Of a DNA stretch of 64,000 nt, positions 35,886 to 45,007 are shown piece after piece; positions within the stretch are counted from its first letter, which is position 1, and each line of letters begins with the position of its first letter. The DNA lies in NCBI GenBank assembly GCA_963803155.1, contig CAWDMN010000054.1, forward strand, positions 1 through 64,000, read 5' to 3'. The position numbers and the translations under genes are program-made. The notes beneath the pieces are model-generated. The model saw only the letters and a list, made by a program, of their open reading frames with translations. It had not been told where the DNA came from and searched no databases. Source of the DNA: CAWDMN01 sp963803155. GTDB lineage: Bacteria; Acidobacteriota; Terriglobia; Versatilivoradales; Versatilivoraceae.

Positions 35886-37406
35886 TCACTTCGTGTCGCT
35901 CAATCCGGTAATCTTAAAGGCATAAGCAAAATCGCACGGTGGCTGGTCCGGCATGGTAATGGTTAATCCCATCTTATCCTGTTTCCATTGCAAACGGCCT
36001 GGATGCCCCAGCAGAGTAATCTCTTTGATTTTTCCCTGAATGTGGAGAGACGAGGCGCCCAGGGTCTTGATGGTCAAAGTTTTTTGAGGCCAAGCCAAAG
36101 CGATAGCATAAATTGCTTCACCCTTCTTCGTAAAGCGCAAATCTTGCCCGGTAAACGCAGCTCTTTTGGTGTCATTGAAGCTGCCTTCGACGACCGCCGT
36201 GGGACCTTCCCCGAAAAGAACCCATGGGCGCGTACCGTAAATGGCTTCTCCGTTAACTTTCAACCATTGGCCAATTTCACGAAGGATTTTTTGTTCAGGC
36301 TCCGGGATGGTTCCGTCGGAACGGGGGCCAATATTCAACAAGAGCGCTCCGTTCTTGCTGACGATGTCAATCAAATCATCCACAATGGAATCGGCGGTTT
36401 TATAATCCTGCTTCGAAACATATCCCCAGGAATTCTTGGAAATGGCAGTGTCGGTCTGCCAAAACTCCGGACGAATTCCCGCCAACTGGCCGCGTTCCAC
36501 ATCAAAGACGGCGGCGTGCGGGGGAAAGGATTTCTTTTTATAATTGATGGCCACTCCTTTTTTCCACTCGGCGCCACGATTATAGTAAAAGGCGGCGAAA
36601 CGCTGACGGTACGGTTCAAAGACAGGCTGTTCAATCCACCAGTCAAACCAAACTAATTGCGGATGGTACTTGTCCACGAGTTCGGCCGTGCGGGCCAGCC
36701 AGTCATCGAGGAATTCCCGGGTGGGAGTGCTGGCTTTCTCCGGTTGGGCAGGCCAGTATAATCCGGCATATTTGGGATCCTTTACATCGGAATCGAATTC
36801 CCTTCCGCCATCATAGAACCACCAATGTTCGGCGCGGTGCGAAGATAGGCCAAACACCATTCCCTCCTGCCGGACCGAATTGGAAAGTTCGCCGATGATA
36901 TCCCGCTTGGGCCCCATCTTGGCGGCGGACCATTCCGTCAGGCTGCAATCGTACATGGGGAATCCATCATGATGTTCGGCTACTGGCACGACAAATTTAG
37001 CTCCAGCTTCTTTGAAGAGGCGCGCCCATTCGCGCGCATCGAAATGCGCGGCGGTCAGTTTCGGGATAAAATCCTTATAGCCAAATTTCGATTGGGGGCC
37101 ATAAGTTTGCACATGGTGTTTGAATTCCTCGGTTTCTTTCTTATACATCTGTCGGGGATACCACTCATTCCCAAAGCCCGGCACGGAATAGACACCCCAA
37201 TGGATGAAGATTCCAAATTTGCCATCTCGATACCAGTCGGGCGCCTGAAATTTGGTGAGCGAGTCCCAGGACGCCCGGAATGGCCCTTGGGCCACAGCCG
37301 CATCAACCTCTTTGAGGATTGCCCCTTTGCGTGAATCAGCTGCCCTGGAAAACTGAACCAGAGTCAAAACCGAAACGATGATGAAAACCTGCATTTTGGA
37401 CTTCAT
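35886..37406 (-). CDS. Secreted alpha-L-fucosidase, GH29
   Basis: A 506-residue enzyme that removes alpha-L-fucose from glycans. Signal peptide: MQVFIIVSVLTLVQFSRAA. The GH29 catalytic domain begins WYRDGKFGIFIHWGVYSVPG and contains FVVPVAEHHDGFPMYD; the nucleophile Asp is in LVWFDWWIEQ near residue 255. NIGPRSDGTIPE is the usual end of the barrel, followed by a beta-sandwich domain. ATG at 37406 has GGAGG six bases upstream. It is first in a same-strand run with the symporter, a small membrane protein and two oxidoreductases, and is divergent from a LacI-type regulator that probably controls it. Confidence 0.94.
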   Translation of the reverse strand: MKSKMQVFIIVSVLTLVQFSRAADSRKGAILKEVDAAVAQGPFRASWDSLTKFQAPDWYRDGKFGIFIHWGVYSVPGFGNEWYPRQMYKKETEEFKHHVQTYGPQSKFGYKDFIPKLTAAHFDAREWARLFKEAGAKFVVPVAEHHDGFPMYDCSLTEWSAAKMGPKRDIIGELSNSVRQEGMVFGLSSHRAEHWWFYDGGREFDSDVKDPKYAGLYWPAQPEKASTPTREFLDDWLARTAELVDKYHPQLVWFDWWIEQPVFEPYRQRFAAFYYNRGAEWKKGVAINYKKKSFPPHAAVFDVERGQLAGIRPEFWQTDTAISKNSWGYVSKQDYKTADSIVDDLIDIVSKNGALLLNIGPRSDGTIPEPEQKILREIGQWLKVNGEAIYGTRPWVLFGEGPTAVVEGSFNDTKRAAFTGQDLRFTKKGEAIYAIALAWPQKTLTIKTLGASSLHIQGKIKEITLLGHPGRLQWKQDKMGLTITMPDQPPCDFAYAFKITGLSDTK

Positions 37407-37480
37407 ATAATTCCTCCGAACCTCTTTGGCCTTTTGGTCCAAGCCGGCCGTGATGGGCTGCACATGTCATGCCCCGGGAA

Positions 37481-37502
37481 ATTTCAATGATAATTTTGAA
37501 AT
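37481..37502. promoter_or_regulatory. Possible operator upstream of the fucosidase operon
   Basis: ATTTCAA and TTGAAAT form a 7-bp inverted repeat with an AT-rich spacer about 75 bases before the fucosidase start. It could be a regulator site or a chance AT palindrome. It does not match the palindrome at the regulator's own start. Confidence 0.3.
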
Positions 37503-37830
37503 CTCGAGGACGAACCGACGGGATTGTTTTTGTGAAAGTGAAGCCAGGATGCAAACGAAGTGACGGACAGATTGCCATTTTGGGTGTTGCGGTAACAGAT
37601 TTCTGCCTGGAGTTTGTACAACTTTTGCCGCGAAGCGGAAAAGAAAATTAGCCCAGGGTAAAAGAGCGAAACCGCTTTTTTTCCCCCGGGTCAATCCTTC
37701 ATAGAAACAAACCGGACTTACTCAAGAAATTCAAAACGATCCGCCCGAGAACAAGAATTGGCGGCCCTCCAATTCTTGTTGCACCCGCAAAGCTAAGAAT
37801 ATTTGACTTTGGATTTTTCAAAGTGCTAGC

Positions 37831-37846
37831 ATGGTAACGATACCAT
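37831..37846. promoter_or_regulatory. LacI-family-like operator overlapping the regulator start
   Basis: ATGGTAACGATACCAT is a 16-base palindrome with one mismatch and a central CG, the usual form for LacI/PurR-family operators. Its last two bases are the first two of the regulator start codon at 37845, so binding would block its own expression. No ordinary ribosome binding site is seen there. Confidence 0.6.
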
Positions 37847-38912
37847 GAAGACAATATCAGCCACCTCCCGCCCCGTCAATCAAAAAAAAGAAAAAAGGAT
37901 TACCGGTAATCCCACCATCCTCGACGTGGCCCGTCGCGCCAGAGTCGCCCCCATCACGGTTTCCCGCGTCGTCAACCGGTCGGGCTACTGCAGTTCAGCT
38001 ACCCGGGCGCGAGTCGAGGCGGCCATTGCGGCATTGGGGTATGTCCCCAACACCTTGGCCCGAAGCCTCCGCTCCCGGCGGACGCACACACTGGCGCTGG
38101 TTTTGACCGATATCACCAATCCCTTTTTCACGGTGGTGGCCCGGGGGGTGGAGGACCTCGCCGCGGAGGCTGGCTATACGCTGATTGTCTGCAATACGGA
38201 TGAATCGGAAGAAAAAGAACAACGGTACGTCCAAATGCTCCTGCAAAAACAGGTGGATGGGCTAATCCTGGTCCCCGCCCGCGGCCAGGTGGAATCGGTG
38301 CGACAGGTGGGCGCCCAGAACACCCCTCTGGTTCTGCTCGATCGACGGCTGGCGGGCGTAAAGGTCGATACCGTTCGTTGCGATTCAGTGAACGGCGCCT
38401 GGAAATTGACGGGGCATCTGCTCGATGCAGGTCATCGCCGCATCGCCATTTTGAGCGGGCCCAAAGGAGTCTCAACCGCCGACGACCGGGTGAAGGGATT
38501 TTCGCAGGCCATGGCCGAAGCGGGATTGAGCGGGATTCAAATCGTTAAAACCGGAAATTTTACCTGCGAAAGCGGCGCGGAAATGACGAAACAATTGCTC
38601 ACTTTGCAGCCTCGTCCCACCGCAATTTTCGCCACCAACAATTTTTTGGCCATCGGCGCGTTGCGCGCCTTGCGCGCTGAAAAAATCAAGGTTCCTCAAC
38701 AGATGAGCGTGGTCTCCTTTGATGACCTCCCCGCGAATCTGCTGGTGGAGCCTTTCCTGACTGTGGCCTCTCAGCCGGCCTATGAAATGGGCCGAACCGC
38801 CACCCAGCTGCTGCTAGACCGGATCAAGAATCGAAATACGCTTCCCCCCAGGGAAATCATCCTCCCTCCGCAAATCCTGATTCGCCATTCCACGGCGCCC
38901 CCAACCACATAA
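37845..38912 (+). CDS. LacI-family transcription regulator
   Basis: A 355-residue repressor. After a ~23-residue basic extension the helix-turn-helix reads PTILDVARRARVAPITVSRV, followed by the hinge helix (GYVPNTLARSLRSRRT). The effector domain is of the ribose-binding type: LALVLTDITNPFFTVVARGV, PLVLLDRR, DSVNGAWKLTGHLL, ATNNFLAIGALRAL and SVVSFDDLPANLLVEP. It is divergent from the fucosidase operon and is the likely local regulator, with a sugar effector. The translation start overlaps a palindromic operator-like site, pointing to autoregulation. The last ~100 bases are duplicated at 42395-42500. Confidence 0.92.
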   Translation: MKTISATSRPVNQKKEKRITGNPTILDVARRARVAPITVSRVVNRSGYCSSATRARVEAAIAALGYVPNTLARSLRSRRTHTLALVLTDITNPFFTVVARGVEDLAAEAGYTLIVCNTDESEEKEQRYVQMLLQKQVDGLILVPARGQVESVRQVGAQNTPLVLLDRRLAGVKVDTVRCDSVNGAWKLTGHLLDAGHRRIAILSGPKGVSTADDRVKGFSQAMAEAGLSGIQIVKTGNFTCESGAEMTKQLLTLQPRPTAIFATNNFLAIGALRALRAEKIKVPQQMSVVSFDDLPANLLVEPFLTVASQPAYEMGRTATQLLLDRIKNRNTLPPREIILPPQILIRHSTAPPTT

Positions 38913-39388
38913 CTATTATTTATAAATAGTGATTGCTCAGAGCCATCCGCGACGATAGTCTTCAACTCGAGTTTCAACAATATTGGGCTTTGGCGGTGAA
39001 GGCGGCCAATCAAGCGCGCCACTTCGCGTAAGACGACAACTCCAGCATCCTTTTGGAGAAAAAATGTTGAAACACAAGTGCGGTGGCATGTCGCAGGTTT
39101 CTCCGGGAGTGGCGCATCACCCCCTCCCAAACGGCCTCTTTCGGCCGCACTCCATACAGATCTGGATGGCGTAGCTTAACTCTTTGTCAAAATATTTGCC
39201 ACATGCCGTTCCAAGCAATAATCCAGTCCGTCCGCGGCAGATTAATTTCTTAGATTTGCCAGACACATCCCTTTTGGAAATCAAATTTCCGGCCACCGGC
39301 ATGGATAAAAGGCCAGAAATTTTCCTGTTGACCACCAATATGAATCAGCATAGAATTTATCTATTGAATATCAATAGGAGAAACCGGT
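38913..39388. other. Intergenic region between lacI and padR
   Basis: A small AT-rich hairpin (ACTATT / AATAGT, 38912-38930) directly follows the regulator stop. A GGAGAAA site near 39376 serves padR, and an AT-rich stretch at about 39352-39372 probably holds its promoter. No gene is seen. Confidence 0.5.
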
Positions 39389-39733
39389 ATGGAGAGATCA
39401 AAAACGGAACTTCTTCAGGGAACATTGGACTTGATGGTGCTTAAGACAGTGGAGTCGATGGGACCGATGCACGGGTATGGGATTGCCCGCCGCCTCGAAC
39501 AGATTTCCCAAGATCTCCTCCAAATCAACCATGGAACTCTCTATCCAGCCTTGGTGCGTCTGGAACAAAAGGGATGGATCACTTCCCAGTGGGGGACCTC
39601 CGAAAACCACCGGAGGGCGCGATTCTATGCCATTACCAGGGCAGGGCGAAAACAACTGACGGAGGAAAAATTTTACTGGGAACGAATGACCACGATTATC
39701 AGCCGCCTGCTTGAAAGCACTGGGGAGGTCTAA
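39389..39733 (+). CDS. PadR-family transcription regulator
   Basis: A 114-residue winged-helix regulator: ELLQGTLDLMVLKTVESMG, GPMHGYGIARRLEQIS, GTLYPALVRLEQKGWI and RRARFYAITRAGRKQL are all family landmarks. PadR proteins repress nearby genes and often answer to small molecules. In Acidobacteriota such a gene commonly precedes an ADOP permease, as it does here with a one-base gap. The GGAG upstream supports the ATG at 39389. Confidence 0.95.
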   Translation: MERSKTELLQGTLDLMVLKTVESMGPMHGYGIARRLEQISQDLLQINHGTLYPALVRLEQKGWITSQWGTSENHRRARFYAITRAGRKQLTEEKFYWERMTTIISRLLESTGEV

Positions 39734-39734
39734 C

Positions 39735-42392
39735 ATGTCGCAGATGAGCCAGCTTTTCGCCAAGCTGATGGGATTTTTCGGCAAGCACCGCCGGTCCAGT
39801 GACCTGGATGAAGAATTCCAATTTCATTTAGAAATGATGATTCAAGAAAATTTGAAGCGTGGAATCCCCCCGGAAGAGGCCCTGCGCCAGGCGAAAATGC
39901 GTTTTGGAGGAGTGGAGCAAGTCAGGGAAGCCTGCCGAGACCAACAAACATTTTCTTGGATTAGGAATATGGTCCAGGATTTGATCTATGGGCTCAGAAC
40001 ATTAAGAAAAAATCCGGGATTTGCCTTCACTGCCATAATCACACTGGCCCTGGCCATTGGAGGCAACACGGTGATGTTCAGCGTCTTTAACACCGTCGTT
40101 TTTCATGCTCTTCCCTATCGCGAGGCATCACGGCTTGTGACTATTGTTAGCCATAGCGCCAATTTCTCCCAAGAGAAAGAGCGCCTCCTGCTCTTTGAAG
40201 CCAAACAGATTGCTTCCTTGAATGTTTTTTTTGAGTCTGCGGGATACCATAATGTGAATAATGGGATGGCCCTCAAAACAAGCAATGGGGATAAAAAAAA
40301 CGTCTTTGTAGATATGGTATCTTCCGGCTATTTTCCCACTTTGGAAATTTCTCCCATCATGGGCCGCCCTTTTTTCAACGACGAAAATCAACGGGGAAAG
40401 AATCTGGTTGTGATGCTGAGTCATTCCTACTGGCAACAGCAATGCGGGTCGGACCTCCAAATTATTGGACGCAAAATCGATCTGGGTAATACCACTTATC
40501 AAATTGTAGGAGTGCTGCCGAGAGAATTCTCCTCGCCAGAGAACTTCGCCGATTTTTTTATCCCCCTTACTGAAGATGCGGGCAGCCGCGGAAATTTCTT
40601 CCTCCAACAAAATATCCAGTTCGTGGGCCGGCTAAAACGAGGGATCAGCGAAAAGCAACTCGATTCCGGACTGAAGGCTTTGGCGCCCCGGATTGCGGCT
40701 GAAGATCCTGAATTTTTCAAGAAACTCCAATATTCCGTAATATCACTTCAGGATAGAACAGTCGGAAAACTCAGGCCGATATTGCTGGTTTTTTTAGGAG
40801 CGATTGGGATGGTCCTGCTGATTGCTTGCGCCAATATCGCCAGCCTTTTGCTAGCCAGGAACAATAACCGGCAAAAAGAGTTAGCCATCCGTCTGGCGCT
40901 GGGGGCGGGAAGGTTTCGTATTTTCCGGCAACTTCTAACTGAAAGCCTCCTTTTGGCCTCGTTGGGAGGTTTTCTAGGGCTTCTGTTTTCATTTGGGGGA
41001 GTAAAAGCGGTCCGGACACTCCCACTTGAAATTCGCAAACTCAACGACGTTCAGATTGATTTCTGGGTTCTTGGATTTTGCTTTGTCATTTCTCTTCTGG
41101 TGGGTGTGTTGTTCGGAATCATTCCCTCCCTTCGTGCTTCAAAGGTAGATATCAGTACATCGATAAAAGCGGGAGCTTTTTATTCGAGTCGGCGCGCATC
41201 GGTTGTTCATAGACAAAGATTACAAAGTTCCTTTGTCCTCTCCCAAATCGCTCTGGCCGTAATTCTTTTAGTTGGTTTCGGGTTATTCTTGAGGAGCTTG
41301 TCACGGATGATGAATGTCGATCTGGGTTTTAATCCACAATATTTGTTGGCCTTCGAGCTGGCATCCGACAATTTTGGGATGACTGACCAGACGATTCGCC
41401 AACAAATAAAAGATGAAGTGAGCAAAATACCTCAAGTGGAATCTGCCGCTCTTGGAACCTGGCTTCCACTCTGGAGCGGAGGAATCGGAACCACGTTCAC
41501 CATTGAGACTGAATCGGAAGGATGGACGAGGGACCTTTCCGCTGCTCACGTCCAAAGCATAGATCCCGGCTACTTTCATACGATGGAGATCCCCATTTTA
41601 TCTGGAAGAGATTTTACGGGGCAGGAGTGGCCAAACTCACACGGTGTCGTGATTATCAATCGACTGATGGCACAAAAATTCTGGCCCCGGCAGGGCCCGA
41701 TTGGGAAGCGGATTGATTTGAACGGAATAGATCCAAAAGGTTCGCGGAATTATATTGAAATTGTGGGAGTAGTGGAAAACGTTCAGAGCGGGGATTGGTC
41801 GATGCCACTTGATTTTCAAGTTTATTTTCCCGCCAATCAATGGAACTTTAGTAACTTGCATTCTCTTCTGATCCGCACCTTCTCAAAATCCGCCATTTCA
41901 ATTAGCCTGATCCAGGACCGGATTAAATCCATCGATAAAACGATTGACGTCTTCAAGGCTGACCCCATGCAACGAATATTCGATGAATGCATTCAGACGC
42001 CACGCCTGCGCACAACCTTGTTGGGAATTTTCGCTGGGTTTGCATTCCTGCTGACCTTGCTGAGCGTTTATGGGGCAACCGCATATTCGGTCAGTCAGAG
42101 AACCCACGAAATTGGAATTCATTTATCGCTGGGCGCCCAAGCATTCAACGTTGAGTGGATGGTGCTGAAGAGAAATCTTTGGGCCATTGCGGTTGGAGTC
42201 TGTGGGGGAATTTGCGGCGCTTTTGCCTTGACGCGATTTCTCGGCAGTCTTCTTTTCGAAGTAAAGCCGACCGATGCCTTGACATTGATGGCTGTCCCCG
42301 CACTGCTGGCGGTGACGGCAATGGCAGCGAGTTATATTCCTGCCCGGCAAGCCGTGAAAATCAATCCGAAAGATTTGCTCAATTCTGAATAA
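39735..42392 (+). CDS. ADOP-family permease (MacB/FtsX-like)
   Basis: An 885-residue membrane protein of the acidobacterial duplicated orphan permease type. It opens with the family N-terminal helix region (DLDEEFQFHLEMMIQENLKR), then TLRKNPGFAFTAIITLALAI and a MacB-like periplasmic domain; three membrane helices follow near residues 350-460 (IGMVLLIACANIASLLLARN), and the whole FtsX plus periplasmic domain unit is repeated in the second half, ending VKINPKDLLNSE. No ATPase gene accompanies it. Transport substrate is unknown. Translational coupling with padR is likely. A fragment of a lacI 3' end follows two bases after its stop. Confidence 0.93.
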   Translation: MSQMSQLFAKLMGFFGKHRRSSDLDEEFQFHLEMMIQENLKRGIPPEEALRQAKMRFGGVEQVREACRDQQTFSWIRNMVQDLIYGLRTLRKNPGFAFTAIITLALAIGGNTVMFSVFNTVVFHALPYREASRLVTIVSHSANFSQEKERLLLFEAKQIASLNVFFESAGYHNVNNGMALKTSNGDKKNVFVDMVSSGYFPTLEISPIMGRPFFNDENQRGKNLVVMLSHSYWQQQCGSDLQIIGRKIDLGNTTYQIVGVLPREFSSPENFADFFIPLTEDAGSRGNFFLQQNIQFVGRLKRGISEKQLDSGLKALAPRIAAEDPEFFKKLQYSVISLQDRTVGKLRPILLVFLGAIGMVLLIACANIASLLLARNNNRQKELAIRLALGAGRFRIFRQLLTESLLLASLGGFLGLLFSFGGVKAVRTLPLEIRKLNDVQIDFWVLGFCFVISLLVGVLFGIIPSLRASKVDISTSIKAGAFYSSRRASVVHRQRLQSSFVLSQIALAVILLVGFGLFLRSLSRMMNVDLGFNPQYLLAFELASDNFGMTDQTIRQQIKDEVSKIPQVESAALGTWLPLWSGGIGTTFTIETESEGWTRDLSAAHVQSIDPGYFHTMEIPILSGRDFTGQEWPNSHGVVIINRLMAQKFWPRQGPIGKRIDLNGIDPKGSRNYIEIVGVVENVQSGDWSMPLDFQVYFPANQWNFSNLHSLLIRTFSKSAISISLIQDRIKSIDKTIDVFKADPMQRIFDECIQTPRLRTTLLGIFAGFAFLLTLLSVYGATAYSVSQRTHEIGIHLSLGAQAFNVEWMVLKRNLWAIAVGVCGGICGAFALTRFLGSLLFEVKPTDALTLMAVPALLAVTAMAASYIPARQAVKINPKDLLNSE

Positions 42393-42394
42393 TT

Positions 42395-42526
42395 TTGGGC
42401 CAATCCGCCACCCGGTTGCTGCTTGACAGGATCAAGAATCGAAATACGCTTCCCCCCAGGGAAATCATCCTCCCTCCACAAATCCTGATTCGGCATTCCG
42501 CGGCCCCGTCTGAAGCTCTGAGATAA
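42395..42526 (+). pseudogene. Duplicated 3' end of a LacI-family gene
   Basis: Encodes in one open frame ATRLLLDRIKNRNTLPPREI, then ILPPQILIRHSAAP and SEALR before a TAA at 42524-42526. The DNA is nearly identical to the last ~100 bases of the lacI-type gene at 38800-38895, with a different last few codons. Only this tail remains, starting directly after the ADOP stop. It is either the end of a former second regulator gene or a trace of the event that placed the PadR-ADOP module. Confidence 0.85.
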
Positions 42527-42867
42527 ATGAAAAGTACATCCTTTCATGACATCTCGGCATTTTGGGTTGCAGGCCATCGGCGCATTATTTCTTTGGTCAT
42601 GCGAATCGTTCAGTGCACTTAAGGCGAGGCAAAGCGATCAACGATCGGATTGCTCATCGGGGAGTGGTGAAAAAGATCTTACCCCTCACCCCCCTTACTT
42701 CGTTATACCGCGCTAATCCGTAGATCGGGTCTGCCGACTCGTCCGGTGCCGTAAGCCTCGATCTGGTTCTTGTTCATCGGCTCGCGCCTTGGCTCCACGC
42801 TTCTTACAGCCCCCTTCTCAGAGAATTTCAGCGTGGCTGGCACAGACCGAGTATGAAAAGGGATGAT

Positions 42868-42957
42868 GGAGGCGGCCTGCCCTCAGGCCGTCTCAGCAAG
42901 CTTGGCAAAGCCAGACGGGGTGAGGCACCCTACCTCCATCCGCGTTATTTCTAGGGA
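42868..42957. repeat. Dispersed imperfect repeat, copy 2 of 2
   Basis: Second copy of the unit at 3727-3820, starting GGAGGCGGCCTGCCCTCAGG and ending CTCCATCCGCG. The interior differs by point changes and a deletion. The surrounding gap 42527-43016 holds no gene. Confidence 0.8.
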
Positions 42958-43016
42958 GAGGCACTCAATGCATTCTCAATACATTAATGGCAAGTTTTGG
43001 ATTCGCAAAGCGGGTT

Positions 43017-43853
43017 TCATTGTTTTACCAACTCAACCCGGCGGTTCTTAGCTCGTCCCTCCTCACTCTCGTTGGAAGCTACGGGGGCGAACAGTCCGCA
43101 GCCATAAGATCTGAGACGGGCAGGAGCAATGCCATGGTCGCGGACAAGTGCCTGGAGGACGGCCTCGCCTCGTTCCTGGGAGAGCTTGATGTTGCTTTCC
43201 ACGCCGCCCTGGTTGTCCGTGTGGCCGACTACATAGATTTTAAGGACAGGATCACCATTCAGCATCTTGGCGATTTCCCCGATCGCTTGAGCCGACTCGG
43301 GCTTGATGGTAGATTTGCCGGTGTCGAAGTAAATGCCATAAACCGCTGCATGGCCCGTAGTCCGAAGATCGTTGCCCAAGGCTTCGGCATTTGCCTCGAT
43401 GTACTGCTCCATCTTCTTTTTCTCGACAATCCGTAACCAGATCTTGCCGTTCCCTTTTTCCGCCTGCGCCCACACTTCCTGGCCATCCTTCATGATTTTG
43501 GCGTTTACCCACCAGGTGGGCACGCTTTGGAGGACAGTCCCTCCCACCTTTTGTATGGCATTCTGATAATTGCGGACTACAGCCAGCCCGCTCGGCTCAT
43601 TGGCCCGCTGTCCGGTGAAGGCATAGGTGATTAAGGTGAACTTGCCTTCCACAGGGATCTTCGCCCCTTTGGTCACAAAGAATTCATAAACCCCAAATTC
43701 CTCAACCTTGCAGTTCTCAATCCGGTACTCCGGCATGCGTGTGGGGAAAAGTGGATGGTCCTTGCAACCGGCACTGTCAGGCGCTTGGGCAATAACGTTG
43801 ATCCCACACAAGATTATTCCTATACTCAGCAGAACAGACATCCTCTTTTTCAT
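43017..43853 (-). CDS. Outer-membrane OmpA-family protein
   Basis: A 278-residue envelope protein. Signal peptide SVLLSIGIILCGINVIAQA is followed by a ~140-residue domain of unknown type (CKDHPLFPTRMPEYRIENC onward) and then an OmpA C-terminal domain: IYFDTGKSTIKPES, VVGHTDNQGGVESNIKLSQE and NRRVELVKQ, which binds peptidoglycan. The start is the ATG at 43853, seven bases after GGAG; an earlier ATG overlaps the ribosome binding site. The N-terminal domain resembles that of other OmpA-like proteins which open with KDHPLFPTRMPEY. Complete. Confidence 0.92.
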   Translation of the reverse strand: MKKRMSVLLSIGIILCGINVIAQAPDSAGCKDHPLFPTRMPEYRIENCKVEEFGVYEFFVTKGAKIPVEGKFTLITYAFTGQRANEPSGLAVVRNYQNAIQKVGGTVLQSVPTWWVNAKIMKDGQEVWAQAEKGNGKIWLRIVEKKKMEQYIEANAEALGNDLRTTGHAAVYGIYFDTGKSTIKPESAQAIGEIAKMLNGDPVLKIYVVGHTDNQGGVESNIKLSQERGEAVLQALVRDHGIAPARLRSYGCGLFAPVASNESEEGRAKNRRVELVKQ

Positions 43854-44358
43854 GCACATTCTCCTCTCTTTTGCCATAAGAAATAGGGATACAGATTTCC
43901 GTCCATTCCATGATTCCTATACGGGAACTCGCAAATCTCGCGCGAGCGGAATGTCAATATTGAGAAAATGCTTGTTTAAATCTTGCCAAACGGACTTTCG
44001 GAATAAAAGCACAGGCATCGCCATTCAGTAATCCATACGTATTGGGCAAAGTCAAATAAATTCCCCCTCTAAGGCAAATGGAAAAGCCTGATGTTCGCGG
44101 CACGGCAACTCAGGCCAATTCAGATCGATCAAAGAGGCTTTAGAGTAGAGCAGATGCTTTAAAGTCGAGCAGATCGCAGTCTTCAAGGTCCGGGGCCTCA
44201 AATCCTGCCGATGAATCAATTCAAAAATAGAATGTGTTGGCAAGCGGGTTGGAAATGCTTGCAGGCGTGAGCAGGCATCAACAATGTGTTACGCTCTTCG
44301 AGTTGACGCTTCCTCCTCAGAAAATCCGGGCTTAGCAACAATGAATTCTAAGTCCGCT

Positions 44359-44493
44359 CACCCTGAGCTTGTCGAAGGGTGTGCGGACGGGCAAAACGAG
44401 GTTTCCCCATTGATGTTAAGCTAACTAATCCCTTGGTTGGCTCGGCTTGCCACGAAAGAACCGTCCATCCTTCGACAAGCTCAGGACGAACGG
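44359..44493. repeat. Inverted pair of TTCGACAAGCTCAGG repeats
   Basis: CACCCTGAGCTTGTCGAAGG at 44359 and CATCCTTCGACAAGCTCAGG at 44466 are inverted relatives of each other. The second is framed by AAGAACCGTCC and ACGGTTCTT. The same repeat family occurs at 63101-63174. Confidence 0.85.
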
Positions 44494-44585
44494 TTCTTTA
44501 TCAAAGTCAGCACCCCATTTTCATTGTCTTGCTGTGACGGCAGCGCCGTCATGGTTGACTCCCTAGAAAATCAAAATTGGGCAAA

Positions 44586-44661
44586 GGTGGAGCGGGCACT
44601 CCGTGCACGCTGGCTGAGCAGGCTAGGCGACACGCGAAGGATCGCGCGTCCCACCCTTCAT
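44586..44661. repeat. GGTGGAACGCGCG-type repeat, divergent copy
   Basis: Begins GGTGGAGCGGGCACTCCGTG and ends GAAGGATCGCGCGTCCCACC, so its ends pair like those of the other members at 8892, 10445 and 26987. The interior differs. Confidence 0.6.
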
Positions 44662-45007
44662 TACAATTTTCCTCAGCCAAAGAAATCTCAGTCTTGAGTG
44701 AAAACGAAACCAGAAGCTATCGAGCCTTGGTGGAAAGCGACGCCTTGGAATTACTAGTTATCGGACCCGCTACCGCTACGTTTTACATGATGGGGGCCGC
44801 TACTCCTAGATGCTTTTCGGCTGTGGGGAGCGTCCGTGTTCGACGACGCTTTGCACCTTCGGCGAAACCTCGACGGCACGCGGATGCCTGCGAGCTGGGA
44901 GACATTGGTGGCTGAGCAATTCGCATTCTTGTAATGCGAAACCAGATTTCCTCGCCGGCAGAGCACCCTGATCTGGCTATGAGGGTCGAATAGAAACGAG
45001 GTCGATG

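Larger units (their letters stand above)
43854..45007. other. Long intergenic accessory region
   Basis: Over 1.1 kb without a convincing gene. It contains inverted copies of the CCTTCGACAAGCTCAGGACG-type repeat at 44359-44381 and 44461-44493, and a divergent GGTGGAACGCGCG-type repeat at 44586-44661. Short ORFs on both strands have no start signals or recognisable products. Confidence 0.6.

Noticed and set aside
35880..36656. Plus-strand frame of 222 codons at 35988-36656
   Set aside because: Opposite the GH29 gene, in which the nucleophile and signal peptide are clear.
42428..42526. Possible short peptide gene after the ADOP permease
   Set aside because: It is the duplicated tail of the lacI-type gene in the same frame, so it is better described as a gene fragment.
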